Of a DNA stretch of 64,000 nt, positions 39,435 to 48,191 are shown piece after piece; position 1 is the first letter of the stretch; each line of letters begins with the position of its first letter. The DNA is from Rubrivivax gelatinosus IL144 (GTDB lineage: Bacteria; Pseudomonadota; Gammaproteobacteria; Burkholderiales; Burkholderiaceae_C). The DNA lies in assembly GCF_000284255.1 (NCBI RefSeq), contig NC_017075.1, positions 3,596,001-3,660,000 of the forward strand. The letters are read 5' to 3'. Made by a program: the position numbers and the translations under genes. The notes beneath the pieces were generated by a model, which ran no database searches, was not told where the DNA came from, and saw only the letters and a list, made by a program, of their open reading frames with translations.

Positions 39435-40355
39435 TCAGGCGGGGAAAACGCCGGTGGACAGGTAGCGGTCGCCGCGGTCGCAGACGACGAAGACGATCGT
39501 CGCGTTCTCGACCGTACGCGCGAGCTGCAGCGCGACCCAGCAGGCACCGGCCGCCGAGATGCCGCCGAACAGCCCTTCCTCACGCGCCAGGCGGCGCGCC
39601 ATGTCCTCGGCGTCGGCCTGGCTGACGAGCACCGTCTCGTCGACCGCCGCCGGGTCGTAGATCTTCGGCAGGTAAGCCTCGGGCCATTTGCGGATGCCGG
39701 GGATGCGCGAACCCTCGGCCGGCTGGGCGCCGACGATGCGCACCGCCGGGTTGCGCTCCTTCAGGTAGCGCGAGACGCCGGTGATCGTGCCGGTGGTGCC
39801 CATCGCGCTGACGAAGTGCGTGATGCGCCCGCCGGTCTGCTCCCAGAGCTCGGGGCCGGTGCTCTCGTAGTGCACGCGCGGGTTGTCGGCGTTGGCGAAC
39901 TGGTCGAGCACACGCCCCTTGCCGTCGCGCTGCATGCGCTCGGCGAGGTCGCGGGCGTACTCCATGCCGCCGGAACGCGGCGTCAGGATGAGTTCGGCAC
40001 CGAAGGCCTTCATCGTCTGCGCGCGTTCGATCGACAGGTCCTCCGGCATGATCAGCACCAGCCGGTAGCCGCGGATCGCCGCGGCCATCGCCAGCGCGAT
40101 GCCCGTGTTGCCCGAGGTCGCCTCGATCAGCGTGTCGCCGGGCTTGATCTCGCCGCGCTCCTCGGCGCGCCGGATCATGCTGATCGCCGGACGGTCCTTG
40201 ACCGAACCGGCCGGGTTGTTGCCTTCCAGCTTGCCGAGGATCAGGTTGCCGCGGGCGGCGTTCTCGGCGCCGGGCAGGCGCTGCAGGCGCACGAGCGGCG
40301 TGCGGCCGATCGCTTCTTCCAGGGTCGGGTAGGCCGGGGCGGCCGTTGAGTCCAT
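39435..40355 (-). CDS. cysM: Cysteine synthase B (O-acetylserine sulfhydrylase)
   Basis: This PLP enzyme makes cysteine from O-acetylserine and sulfide or thiosulfate. It has 306 residues. The PLP Lys is in NNPAGSVKDRPA (Lys53), the phosphate loop is EATSGNTGIALA, and GTTGTITGVSRYL is typical. The RKWPEAYLP segment is typical of CysM. The start MDSTAAPAYP has GAGGAG at a good 8-base distance; an ATG six bases upstream is too close to that site. cysM, the Nudix gene and tusA form a likely operon. Confidence 0.92.
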   Translation of the reverse strand: MDSTAAPAYPTLEEAIGRTPLVRLQRLPGAENAARGNLILGKLEGNNPAGSVKDRPAISMIRRAEERGEIKPGDTLIEATSGNTGIALAMAAAIRGYRLVLIMPEDLSIERAQTMKAFGAELILTPRSGGMEYARDLAERMQRDGKGRVLDQFANADNPRVHYESTGPELWEQTGGRITHFVSAMGTTGTITGVSRYLKERNPAVRIVGAQPAEGSRIPGIRKWPEAYLPKIYDPAAVDETVLVSQADAEDMARRLAREEGLFGGISAAGACWVALQLARTVENATIVFVVCDRGDRYLSTGVFPA

Positions 40356-40458
40356 CGTCATCGCTCCTCGTGCGGCATTGTGGCAGCGCGGCGCCAAGGC
40401 GTCGGAACCCTGCATGACATAATCGTTCGAACCGGGTGCGCCGACGGCTGCCCCGACC

Positions 40459-40543
40459 GCCCGCGTGACGAAATCGGTAGACGTAGCGGATTCAAAATCC
40501 GCCGCCGCAAGGCGTGCCAGTTCGAGTCTGGCCGCGGGCACCA
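40459..40543 (+). tRNA. tRNA-Leu (anticodon CAA)
   Basis: The 7-bp acceptor stem is GCCCGCG (40459-40465) with CGCGGGC (40533-40539), followed by A and an encoded CCA (40541-40543). The anticodon stem GCGGA/TCCGC encloses a TTCAAAA loop (40491-40497), with anticodon CAA at 40493-40495. A long variable arm typical of class II tRNAs follows. The T-arm GCCAGTTCGAGTCTGGC matches the standard pattern. Confidence 0.95.
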
Positions 40544-40588
40544 TCCGACCCCCGACCTCCCCGCCGGGCGCCCCGTCCGGCCTGATCC

Positions 40589-41185
40589 ATGCCGCCGCTT
40601 CCCCCGGTCACCAAGACGCTGATCCTGATCTGCACGGCGGTGTTCTGCCTGCAGACCTTCGTGCCGCAGACCCTGACGATGTGGCTGGCGCTGTGGCCGG
40701 TCGGCAGCGGCCTGTTCGGTCCCTGGCAGGTCGTGACCTACGCCTTCCTGCACGGCGGGCTGTTCCACCTGTTCTTCAACATGCTGGGCCTGTGGATGTT
40801 CGGCTCGGAGCTCGAACGTGTCTGGGGCCAGAAGCGCTACCTGCAGTTCCTGCTCGCCGGCGCGCTGGCCGCCGCCGGGGCGCAGATGGCGGTGACGGCG
40901 ATGACCGGCTCGCACAACCCGACGATCGGTGCCTCGGGCGCGCTGTTCGCGCTGCTGCTGGCCTTCGGCATGCTGTTCCCGAACCGCCAGGTGATGCTGC
41001 TGATCCCGCCGATTCCGATGAAGGCCCGCACCTTCGTCGTCGTCTTCGGCGCGCTGGAGCTGCTTTTGGGTTTCCTGGACCGCGGCGACATCGCGCACTT
41101 CGCCCACCTGGGCGGCATGGTCGGCGGCTTCCTGATGATCCGCTACTGGCGGCGCCAGCCGCCTTTCGGCGGCCGCCGGCGCTAG
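40589..41185 (+). CDS. Rhomboid-family intramembrane serine protease
   Basis: The protein has 198 residues with six predicted membrane segments. The catalytic dyad is Ser116 in GASGALF and His173 in HFAHLGG, and the L1-loop Asn64 lies in FFNMLGLW. HGGLFHLFFNML is a strong rhomboid signature. Substrates are unknown. It lies 45 bp downstream of tRNA-Leu and ends inside a large hairpin. Confidence 0.9.
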   Translation: MPPLPPVTKTLILICTAVFCLQTFVPQTLTMWLALWPVGSGLFGPWQVVTYAFLHGGLFHLFFNMLGLWMFGSELERVWGQKRYLQFLLAGALAAAGAQMAVTAMTGSHNPTIGASGALFALLLAFGMLFPNRQVMLLIPPIPMKARTFVVVFGALELLLGFLDRGDIAHFAHLGGMVGGFLMIRYWRRQPPFGGRRR

Positions 41186-41215
41186 AAGCCGGGCGGCTCG
41201 CCGTCCGGCTTCTAG
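41182..41215 (+). terminator. Strong hairpin overlapping the rhomboid stop codon
   Basis: The arms CTAGAAGCCGGGCGGC and GCCGTCCGGCTTCTAG pair over 16 positions with one mismatch around a 2-base loop. The rhomboid TAG lies in the first arm. No T-run follows, so it may be a terminator, an mRNA 3'-end stabiliser or a dispersed repeat. Confidence 0.55.
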
Positions 41216-41488
41216 CGCGCTGCTGAATGTTGGGCTCCCCCGAGCCCCCTCCAGGAGGGTGCTCCAGTTCGTTCAAGACCACCCTCCAGCCTCCCTCCGG
41301 GAGGGAGGCTCCAGATGGTTTGACGAAGTCTTGTAGGGCTCAGCCGTCGCGCGTGCAATCGCGCTCGGGGCCTTCGGCAGGCGCAGAACACATTCCGGCG
41401 TCCTGCGTCCAGCCTCAGCCCTCGCGCGTGAAATCGAGCTCGGGCCTTCGGCAGGCGCAGAACGCCTTCCGGCGTCCTGCGCCCAGCC
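41186..41488. other. Gene-free region of hairpins and tandem repeats
   Basis: These roughly 300 bp hold no convincing gene. From left to right are the rhomboid-stop hairpin, a pyrimidine/purine-biased stretch with AGCCTCCCTCC-G-GGAGGGAGGCT (41288-41310), and two tandem 75-bp repeats that run up to the stop codon of the epimerase-like gene. Both flanking genes are convergent, so the region is a transcription end zone. Confidence 0.7.
41339..41487. repeat. Two tandem copies of a 75-bp repeat with internal hairpin
   Basis: Copy 1 is 41339-41413 and copy 2 is 41414-41487; each begins CTCAGCC and they differ at about eight positions plus one gap. In copy 2, GCGCAG-AACGCC-TTCC-GGCGTC-CTGCGC (41455-41482) can form a 12-bp stem with one mismatch, and copy 1 keeps the outer stem. 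The first bases after copy 2 (CTCAGCCC) match the repeat start and include the epimerase stop codon. Confidence 0.75.
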
Positions 41489-42367
41489 TCAGCCCTTGGA
41501 GGCCAAGCCTTCCACGACCGTCGGGTAGCGCAGCGCGACGCGCAGCTCGCGCTTGAGCCGCGTGTTGTCCAGCCGGCGCGACTCGCCCATGAAGCTCAGC
41601 GTCATCGCGCCCAGCGTGCGCCGGGCTTCGTCCAGCGACACGCGGCGCGGCGCCGGCAGGCCGGCGATGCGGGCGACGAGCTCGTAGTACGCGCCCATCG
41701 TGAACTCGCCGTCGTCGCTGGCGTGATAGACGCGCTGCGGGGCGGCACGCAGCAGCGCGGCGACACAGATGCGCGCCAGGTCGTCGGCGTGCACGTGGTT
41801 GGTGTACGGGTCGTGCGGCGGCAGCAGCAGCGGCGCGCCGCGGCGCACGCGGTCGCGCGGGTCGCCGCCTTCGCGGTCGGGTGCATAGATGCCGGGCACA
41901 CGCAGCACCGCGACCCGCACGCCGTGGCGGCGGCCGAAACGCCGCACCTGTTCCTCGGCGTCGACGCGCCGCCGGGCGCGCGGCGTGGCCGGCGCGACGG
42001 CGCGTGTCTCGTCGAAGCGTGCGCCGCCGGCGTCGCCGTAGACGCCGGTGGTGCTGGCATAGACCAGCGAGCGCACACGGCCGGCGCGCGCCAGCGCCTG
42101 CAGCAGCGCGCGCGTGCGCGGGTCGCCCTCGCCTTCGCCGGGCGGTGGTGCCAGGTGCAGCACGTGGTCGGCCAGCCCGGCCAGGCGGCCGAGCGTCGCC
42201 GGGCGGTCCAGGTCGCCGACCAGCGGCACGGCGCCCAGCGCGCGCAGCGCCGGCACGCGTTCGGGCGAGGAGGTGAGCGCCAGCAGGCGCCAGCGGCCGG
42301 CCAGAAGCTTCAGGACGCGGCAGCCGACGTCGCCGCAGCCGACGATGAGCAAGGTGGGACGGGGCAC
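41489..42367 (-). CDS. NAD(P)-dependent epimerase/SDR-like protein
   Basis: The protein has 292 residues. The Rossmann motif is LLIVGCGDVGCRVLKLL near the N-terminus, and VYASTTGVYGDAGG near residue 110 is the region that holds the catalytic Ser/Tyr in extended SDRs; here the YxxxK is not clear. It resembles YeeZ-type proteins. The C-terminal ESRRLDNTRLKRELRV is typical of epimerases. The reaction is unknown. It is divergent from the ferredoxin-reductase gene. Confidence 0.78.
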   Translation of the reverse strand: MPRPTLLIVGCGDVGCRVLKLLAGRWRLLALTSSPERVPALRALGAVPLVGDLDRPATLGRLAGLADHVLHLAPPPGEGEGDPRTRALLQALARAGRVRSLVYASTTGVYGDAGGARFDETRAVAPATPRARRRVDAEEQVRRFGRRHGVRVAVLRVPGIYAPDREGGDPRDRVRRGAPLLLPPHDPYTNHVHADDLARICVAALLRAAPQRVYHASDDGEFTMGAYYELVARIAGLPAPRRVSLDEARRTLGAMTLSFMGESRRLDNTRLKRELRVALRYPTVVEGLASKG

Positions 42368-42399
42368 AATGACGGGTTAGTTTACGTGTGCCGCCTGCC

Positions 42400-43443
42400 A
42401 TGAGTTTTCGAGTCAAGGTCGAGCCCGCCGGGGTCGAGTTCGAGGTCCAGCGCGACGAGACGATGCTCGCCGCCGCCATCCGCCAGGGCGTGGGCCTGCC
42501 CTATGGCTGCCGCGACGGCGCCTGCGGCTCGTGCAAGTGCCGCCTGGTCGACGGCCGCGTCACGCACGGCGCGCACCAGCGCAAGGCGCTGACGCCCGAG
42601 GAGGAGGCCGCCGGCCAGATCCTCAGCTGCTGCGCGGTGCCGCTGACCGACTGCGCCGTCGAGGCGCGCGGCGTGCCCGCCGCCGGCCAGTTCCCGGTGC
42701 TGAAGATGCCGGTGCGCGTGCTGGCGATCGAACGCGCCGCGGCCGACGTCGCGGTGCTGAAGCTGCAGCTGCCGGCCAACCAGAACCTGCAGTACCGCGC
42801 CGGCCAGTACGTGGAGTTCATCCTGCGCGACGGCGCGCGCCGCGCCTACAGCGTGGCCAACGCGCCGCAGCAGCTGGGCGAGCCGCCGGCCATCGAGCTG
42901 CACATCCGCCACATGCCGGGCGGCAAGTTCACCGACCACGTCTTCGGCGCGATGAAGGAACGCGAGATCCTGCGTTTGGAAGGCCCGCTGGGCAGCTTCT
43001 TCCTGCGCACCGACAGCGCCAAGCCCGTCGTGCTGCTGGCCAGCGGCACCGGCTTCGCGCCGGTGAAGGCGATCCTCGAGCAGATGCGGCTGGAGAAGAT
43101 CGATCGCCCGGTCGTGCTGTACTGGGGCTGCCGCCGCCGCGCCGACCTGTACCGCCACGACTGGTGCGTCGAAGCCGCGGCCGCGATGCCGAACCTGCGC
43201 TACGTGCCGGTGCTCTCCGAGCCCACGGCCGACGACGCCTGGGACGGCCGCACCGGCTTCGTCCACCAGGCCGTGATGGCCGACTGGCCCGACCTGTCGG
43301 GCCACCAGGTCTACGCCTGCGGCACGCCGGCGATGGTCGAAGCCGCGCAGCGCGACTTCATCGCCCGCTGCGGCCTGCCGGCCGACGAGTTCTACGCCGA
43401 TTCCTTCACCTCGGAGGCCGACAAGCACGGCCCGACCGCCTGA
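42400..43443 (+). CDS. 2Fe-2S ferredoxin-NAD(P)H reductase of the CDP-6-deoxy-glucoseen reductase type
   Basis: The protein has 347 residues. A plant-type ferredoxin domain (CRDGACGSCKC near 41-51 and a last Cys in LSCCAVP) is followed by an FAD domain (RRAYSVANAP) and a NAD domain (LLASGTGFAPVKAILEQM). This is the AscD/RfbI/UbiB(Fre)-like architecture, commonly annotated as CDP-6-deoxy-delta-3,4-glucoseen reductase in Burkholderiales. No deoxysugar pathway is nearby, so that name should be treated as a family label. The GTG 12 bases upstream is an alternative start. The stop overlaps the next start as TGATG. Confidence 0.85.
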   Translation: MSFRVKVEPAGVEFEVQRDETMLAAAIRQGVGLPYGCRDGACGSCKCRLVDGRVTHGAHQRKALTPEEEAAGQILSCCAVPLTDCAVEARGVPAAGQFPVLKMPVRVLAIERAAADVAVLKLQLPANQNLQYRAGQYVEFILRDGARRAYSVANAPQQLGEPPAIELHIRHMPGGKFTDHVFGAMKEREILRLEGPLGSFFLRTDSAKPVVLLASGTGFAPVKAILEQMRLEKIDRPVVLYWGCRRRADLYRHDWCVEAAAAMPNLRYVPVLSEPTADDAWDGRTGFVHQAVMADWPDLSGHQVYACGTPAMVEAAQRDFIARCGLPADEFYADSFTSEADKHGPTA

Positions 43444-44414
43444 TGATCTCCCGTCGCCATCTGCTCGCGGCCGGCGCGCTGGCCGCCACCGGCGCCCCGG
43501 CCTTCGCCGCCGACAACCGCCCGATCCGCCTCGTCGTGCCCTACCCGCCCGGCGGCCCGCTGGACACCGTCGCGCGGGCGCTCGCCGAACGGGTCAAGGA
43601 CAGCCTCGGGCTGGTCGTCATCGAGAACAAGCCGGGCGCCGGCGGCAACCTTGGCGCCGACATCGTCGCCAAGAGCGCGCCGGACGGGCACACGATCGTG
43701 ATGGGCGCGGTCGCGACGCACGCGATCAACCCCTGGCTGTTCGCCAGGCTGCCCTACGACCCGGTGCGCGACTTCACGCCGATCACGCTCGTGGCCCAGG
43801 TGCCCAACGTGCTGGTGATGAACGCCGAGACCGCGGCGCGCCTGAAGATCGCCACGCTGGCCGACTTCCTGGCCTATGCCCGGCGCAACCCCGGCAAGCT
43901 GAACTACGGTTCGGGCGGCAACGGCAGCGCCGGCCATCTGGCCGGCGAGATGCTGAAGTCGCTGGCGCACATCTACACCGTGCACATCCCCTATGGCGGC
44001 GCGGCGCCGGCGCAACTCGCGCTGCTGGGCGGCCAGGTCGACTTCAACATCGACAACCTGGCCGCGGCCTCGGCCAACATCCGCAACGGCAAGCTGAAGG
44101 CGCTGGCGGTGACGACGGCGCGCCGCGCGAGCGCGATGCCCGAGCTGCCGACGGCCATCGAGGCCGGCCTGCCGGGCTTCGACATCAGCACCTGGTTCGG
44201 CCTGTTCGGCCCGGCCAACCTGCCGCGCGAGACGACGCTGCGGCTGAACAAGGCCTTCACCGACGCGCTGGCGACGCCGGAGCTGAAGTCGCGCATGGCG
44301 ACGCTGATGATCGAGCCGGCGCCGTCGACGCCCGAGCAGTTCGCGGCCTTCGTCAAGACCGAACTGGCCAAGTACCAGAAGGTCGTCAAGCTGTCGGGCG
44401 CCAAGGTCGACTGA
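43443..44414 (+). CDS. Bug/TctC-family periplasmic solute-binding protein
   Basis: The protein has 323 residues. It has an N-terminal signal with RR (SRRHLLAAGALAATG) cleaved near AFAADN, then the Bug signatures IRLVVPYPPGGPLDTVAR, VIENKPGAGGNLGADIVA and GGAAPAQLALLGGQVDF. Bug proteins bind carboxylates or similar metabolites, and most are orphans with no transporter beside them, as here. The start overlaps the reductase stop (TGATG), so the two are co-translated. The ligand is unknown. Confidence 0.9.
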   Translation: MISRRHLLAAGALAATGAPAFAADNRPIRLVVPYPPGGPLDTVARALAERVKDSLGLVVIENKPGAGGNLGADIVAKSAPDGHTIVMGAVATHAINPWLFARLPYDPVRDFTPITLVAQVPNVLVMNAETAARLKIATLADFLAYARRNPGKLNYGSGGNGSAGHLAGEMLKSLAHIYTVHIPYGGAAPAQLALLGGQVDFNIDNLAAASANIRNGKLKALAVTTARRASAMPELPTAIEAGLPGFDISTWFGLFGPANLPRETTLRLNKAFTDALATPELKSRMATLMIEPAPSTPEQFAAFVKTELAKYQKVVKLSGAKVD

Positions 44415-44426
44415 GCGGCACAAACG

Positions 44427-44452
44427 ACGAGGCCGCCCTCAGGCGGCCTCGT
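44427..44452. terminator. Bidirectional-looking terminator between the Bug gene and livF
   Basis: ACGAGGCCGCC-CTCA-GGCGGCCTCGT is a perfect 11-bp stem with a 4-base loop, between the convergent ends of two genes. T-runs are short on both sides. Confidence 0.7.
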
Positions 44453-44483
44453 TCATGCCGTGGCGCCGCTGGGCGCCGAAGCC

Positions 44484-45200
44484 TCACTCGCCCAGATAGG
44501 CGGCGCGCACCTTCGGGTCGTTGAGCAGCGCCTTGGCCTCGCCGGCCATCGTGATCTCGCCGGAGTCCATCACGTAGCCGCGGTTGGCCAGGCCCAGCGC
44601 GCGGCTGGCGTTCTGCTCGACCAGCAGCACCGTCGTGCCGCGCTGGTGGATCTCGTTGACCACCTCGAAGATCTTGTCGACCATGATCGGCGACAGGCCC
44701 ATCGACGGTTCGTCGAGCAGCAGCACCTTGGGACGCGCCATCAGCGCGCGGCCCATCGCGAGCATCTGCTGCTCGCCGCCGGACATCGTGCCGGCGAGCT
44801 GGTTGCGGCGTTCCTTCAGGCGCGGGAACTTGCCGAAGACCATCTCGATGTCGTCTTCGATCTCGTTGTCGTTGCGGATGAAGGCGCCCATCTGCAGGTT
44901 CTCGACGATCGTCATGCGGGTGAAGGTGCCGCGGCCTTCGGGCACCATCACCAGGCCCTGCTTGACCAGGTCCCACGGCCCCTGGCCGCGGATGTTGCGG
45001 CCCAGGTACTCGATCGTGCCTTCGGCCACCGGCTGGGTGCCGGTCACCGCCTTCAGCGTCGTCGTCTTGCCGGCGCCGTTGGCGCCGATCAGGCTCACCA
45101 GCTCGCCCTGGTGGACCTCGAAGTTCACGCCCTTGACGGCCTGGATGCCGCCGTAGGCCACCTTCAGGCCGGTGACCTTCAACATCGTCGTGGTGCTCAT
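44484..45200 (-). CDS. livF: Branched-chain amino-acid ABC transporter ATPase LivF
   Basis: The protein has 238 residues. Walker A is GANGAGKTTTL near 41, the signature is MSGGEQQMLAMGRALM, and Walker B is KVLLLDEPSMGLSP. GLVMVPEGRGTFTRMTIVENL is a LivF-specific stretch. It is the last gene of the livHMGF operon and follows livG by 2 bp. Confidence 0.93.
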   Translation of the reverse strand: MSTTTMLKVTGLKVAYGGIQAVKGVNFEVHQGELVSLIGANGAGKTTTLKAVTGTQPVAEGTIEYLGRNIRGQGPWDLVKQGLVMVPEGRGTFTRMTIVENLQMGAFIRNDNEIEDDIEMVFGKFPRLKERRNQLAGTMSGGEQQMLAMGRALMARPKVLLLDEPSMGLSPIMVDKIFEVVNEIHQRGTTVLLVEQNASRALGLANRGYVMDSGEITMAGEAKALLNDPKVRAAYLGE

Positions 45201-45202
45201 GC

Positions 45203-45973
45203 TCAGTGTCCGCCCGCGCCCAGGTAGGCCTCGATGACCTTCTCGTTCTTCTGCACGTCCGCCGGGGTTCCCTCGGCGATCTGCTTGCCGTAGTCGAGCA
45301 CGGTGACGCGGTCGCACAGCCCCATGACGAGCTTCACGTCGTGCTCGATGAGCAGGATCGTGCGGCCGTCGCGGCGGATGCGGTCGATCAGTTCGCGCAG
45401 CACGACCTTCTCGGTCGCGTTCATGCCCGCGGCGGGCTCGTCCAGCGCGATCAGCTTCGGATCGGTGGCCAGCGCGCGCGCGATCTCCAGGCGGCGCTGG
45501 TCGCCGTAGGACAGCGTGCGCGCCTTGTACTCGGCGTACTTGCCGATGCCGACGTAGTCCAGCAGCTCCTTGGCGCGCGCGGCGATCTCCTGCTCCTCGC
45601 GCTTGAAGCCGCCGGTGCGGAACACCGCACCGCCCAGGCCCGAACGCGTGCGCACATGGCGCCCGACCATCACGTTCTCCAGCGCCGTCATCTCGGCGAA
45701 GAGGCGGATGTTCTGGAAGGTGCGTGCGATGCCCGCCTTGGCGACGAGGTGCACCGCGCTGGGCTTGTAGGGCTCGCCGCCGAGCTCGAACGAGCCCGCG
45801 TCGGGGATGTACAGGCCGGTGATGACGTTGAAGAACGTCGTCTTGCCGGCGCCGTTGGGGCCGATGAGGCCGTAGACCTGGCCCTTGCGGATCTCGATGC
45901 CGACGTCCGACAGGGCCTGCAGCCCGCCGAAGCGCTTGGAGACACCCTGAACCTTGAGAATCGTTTCCGACAT
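45203..45973 (-). CDS. livG: Branched-chain amino-acid ABC transporter ATPase LivG
   Basis: The protein has 256 residues. Walker A is GPNGAGKTTFFNV near 39, the signature LSYGDQRRLEIARALA is the LivG form, and Walker B is LIALDEPAAGMNATE. IARTFQNIRLFAEMTALENV is also LivG-specific. It precedes livF with a gap of 2 bp. Confidence 0.93.
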   Translation of the reverse strand: MSETILKVQGVSKRFGGLQALSDVGIEIRKGQVYGLIGPNGAGKTTFFNVITGLYIPDAGSFELGGEPYKPSAVHLVAKAGIARTFQNIRLFAEMTALENVMVGRHVRTRSGLGGAVFRTGGFKREEQEIAARAKELLDYVGIGKYAEYKARTLSYGDQRRLEIARALATDPKLIALDEPAAGMNATEKVVLRELIDRIRRDGRTILLIEHDVKLVMGLCDRVTVLDYGKQIAEGTPADVQKNEKVIEAYLGAGGH

Positions 45974-45991
45974 GTCGCTTCGCGTCCCTTC

Positions 45992-47083
45992 TCAGCGCAT
46001 CAGCTTGGTGACCGGCCGCGGTGCGGCCTTGCCGTGTTCGGGCGAGGGCCACAGGCCGCGCGGACGCAGCAACATGATGGAGATCATCGCCAGCGCGATC
46101 AGCAGCTGGCGCAGGATGGCGGCATCCAGCCGCCCGCCGGTCATCTCCTGCAGCGGGCCGGCGACGTAGCGCAGCACCTCGGGCAGCGCCGCCAGCAGCA
46201 CCGCGCCCAGGATGACGCCGGGGATGTGGCCCAGGCCGCCGAGCACGATCATCGCCACGATCATCACGCTCTCCTGCAGCGAGAACGACTCCGGCGAGAC
46301 GAAGCCCTGGAAGGCCGCGAACATCGAGCCCGAGACGCCGCCGAAGGTGGCGCCCATGCCGAAGGCCAGCAGCTTCATGTTGCGGGTGTTGATGCCCATC
46401 GCCTTGGCGGCGATCTCGTCCTCGCGGATCGCCATCCAGGCGCGGCCGATGCGCGAGCGCTCGAGGCGGTAGCAGATCAGCACGCTGAAGATCACCAGCG
46501 CGAGGAACAGGTAGTAGTACAGCGTGACCGAGGGGATCGCGAACTCGCCGATGTACTTCGTCTTGCCGAAGTCGAAGCCGAACAGGTTCATCGCGTCGAT
46601 GCGGTCCAGACCGCGCGGCCCGTTGGTGATGTTCAGCGGGTACTCCAGGTTGTTCATGAACACCCGGATGATTTCGCCGAAGCCCAGCGTGACGATCGCC
46701 AGGTAGTCACCGCGCAGCTTGAGCACCGGCGTGCCGAGCAGCACGCCGGCCAGCGCCGCCAATCCCGCGGCCAACGGTATGACCAGCCAGATCGGTGTGT
46801 GCAGGCCGTTGGGGAAGGCGTTGGCGATCCACTCGAAGTTCTCCGTCAGGTGCGGAGACGCGAGCAGCGCATACATGTAGGCCCCGACGGCGTAGAACGC
46901 GACGTAGCCCAGGTCGAGCAGGCCGGCGTAGCCGACGACGATGTTCAGGCCCAGCGCGAGCAGCACGTACAGCAGCGCCAGCGCCAGGATGCGCACCCAG
47001 CCCTGGCCGAACTGCTGCGCGAACAGCGGCAGCGCCAGCAGCGCCAGGGCGGCGATGATGAATAGGAAGAGCTTGTTCTTCAT
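45992..47083 (-). CDS. livM: Branched-chain amino-acid ABC transporter permease LivM
   Basis: The protein has 363 residues and about ten hydrophobic segments. GLNIVVGYAGLLDLGYVAFYAVGAY and GRAWMAIREDEIAAKAMGIN are typical LivM motifs. The ATG giving MKNKLFLF was chosen over one nine bases upstream. It lies between livH and livG in the same direction. Confidence 0.92.
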   Translation of the reverse strand: MKNKLFLFIIAALALLALPLFAQQFGQGWVRILALALLYVLLALGLNIVVGYAGLLDLGYVAFYAVGAYMYALLASPHLTENFEWIANAFPNGLHTPIWLVIPLAAGLAALAGVLLGTPVLKLRGDYLAIVTLGFGEIIRVFMNNLEYPLNITNGPRGLDRIDAMNLFGFDFGKTKYIGEFAIPSVTLYYYLFLALVIFSVLICYRLERSRIGRAWMAIREDEIAAKAMGINTRNMKLLAFGMGATFGGVSGSMFAAFQGFVSPESFSLQESVMIVAMIVLGGLGHIPGVILGAVLLAALPEVLRYVAGPLQEMTGGRLDAAILRQLLIALAMISIMLLRPRGLWPSPEHGKAAPRPVTKLMR

Positions 47084-47101
47084 GGAAGGCAACCCGGCAA
47101 C

Positions 47102-48025
47102 TCAGGCGCGGTCGGCGACGCGTTCGCCGAGCAGGCCGGCGGGACGCAGCGTGAGCACGAGGATCAGCGCGACGAAGGCGAAGATGTCGGCGTAATGGCT
47201 GCCGAGCACGCCCCCGGTGAGGTCACCGAGGTAGCCGGCGCCGATCGCCTCGACGAGGCCGAGCAGCAGGCCGCCGACCACGGCACCGGCCAGGTTGCCG
47301 ATGCCGCCGAGCACCGCCGCGGTGAAGGCCTTCAGGCCGGGCAGGAAGCCCATCGAGTGCTGCACGGTGCCGTAGTTGGCCGCCCACATCACGCCGGCGA
47401 CCGCGGCCAGCGTGGCGCCGATGACGAAGGTCGCCGAGATCACCATGTCCGGGCGCACGCCCATCAGCGTGGCCACGCGCGGGTTCTCGGCGGTGGCGCG
47501 CATCGCGCGGCCGAGCTTGGTGCGGTTGACCAGGTACATCAGCGCCGAGAGCATGGCGACCGTGATGCCCAGGATCAGGCACTGGGTGACGGTGATGACC
47601 GGGCCGCCGAGGTCGATCGGGTCGGTCGGCAGCAGCAGCGGATAGGGTTTGGGGTTGGGCTTCCAGATGATCATCGCGACCGTCTGCAGCAGCAGGCTCA
47701 TGCCCATCGCGGTGATCAGCGGGGCCAGGCGCGGCGCGCTGCGCAGCGGCTTGTAGGCCAGTTTCTCGATCGTGAAGTTCAGTGCCGAACAGACCACGAT
47801 CGCCACGGGCAGCGAGATCAGCATCATCGCCCAGCCCGGCAGGCCCGAGTCGGCCAGCAGGGTGACGACGGTCCAGCTCGTCAGCGCGCCCACCATCAAC
47901 ACTTCGCCGTGCGCGAAGTTGATCAGATTGATGATGCCGTAGACCATCGTGTAGCCCAGTGCGACCAGCGCGTACATGCTGCCGAGCACCAGACCGTTGA
48001 TGATCTGCTGGAAGAATGTTTCCAT
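47102..48025 (-). CDS. livH: Branched-chain amino-acid ABC transporter permease LivH
   Basis: The protein has 307 residues with about eight hydrophobic segments. QQIINGLVLGSMYALVALGY and INFAHGEVLMVGAL are typical LivH sequences, and RATAENPRVATLMG is the EAA-like loop. The ATG (METFFQQ) was chosen because it directly precedes the first membrane segment. It is the first gene of livHMGF; no livK substrate-binding gene is seen upstream in this window. Confidence 0.92.
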   Translation of the reverse strand: METFFQQIINGLVLGSMYALVALGYTMVYGIINLINFAHGEVLMVGALTSWTVVTLLADSGLPGWAMMLISLPVAIVVCSALNFTIEKLAYKPLRSAPRLAPLITAMGMSLLLQTVAMIIWKPNPKPYPLLLPTDPIDLGGPVITVTQCLILGITVAMLSALMYLVNRTKLGRAMRATAENPRVATLMGVRPDMVISATFVIGATLAAVAGVMWAANYGTVQHSMGFLPGLKAFTAAVLGGIGNLAGAVVGGLLLGLVEAIGAGYLGDLTGGVLGSHYADIFAFVALILVLTLRPAGLLGERVADRA

Positions 48026-48191
48026 CGAAAGGGAGTCTCCGGGGTGATCCGCGCGGCTTCCCGCGCGCCGTGTCGGGTCTAGCAAGAACCCGGCCGGACC
48101 ATCTCAATTTGTATGTAAAGCGAGGCCTTACCCACCCCTCGACGCCGGCCGGACGTCGCGCAAGGGCGCGATTCTCGCTCGAAAAATCGCG

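Noticed and set aside
42400..43443. A deoxysugar biosynthesis enzyme
   Set aside because: The label is a family name only; no sugar-nucleotide genes of that pathway are linked.
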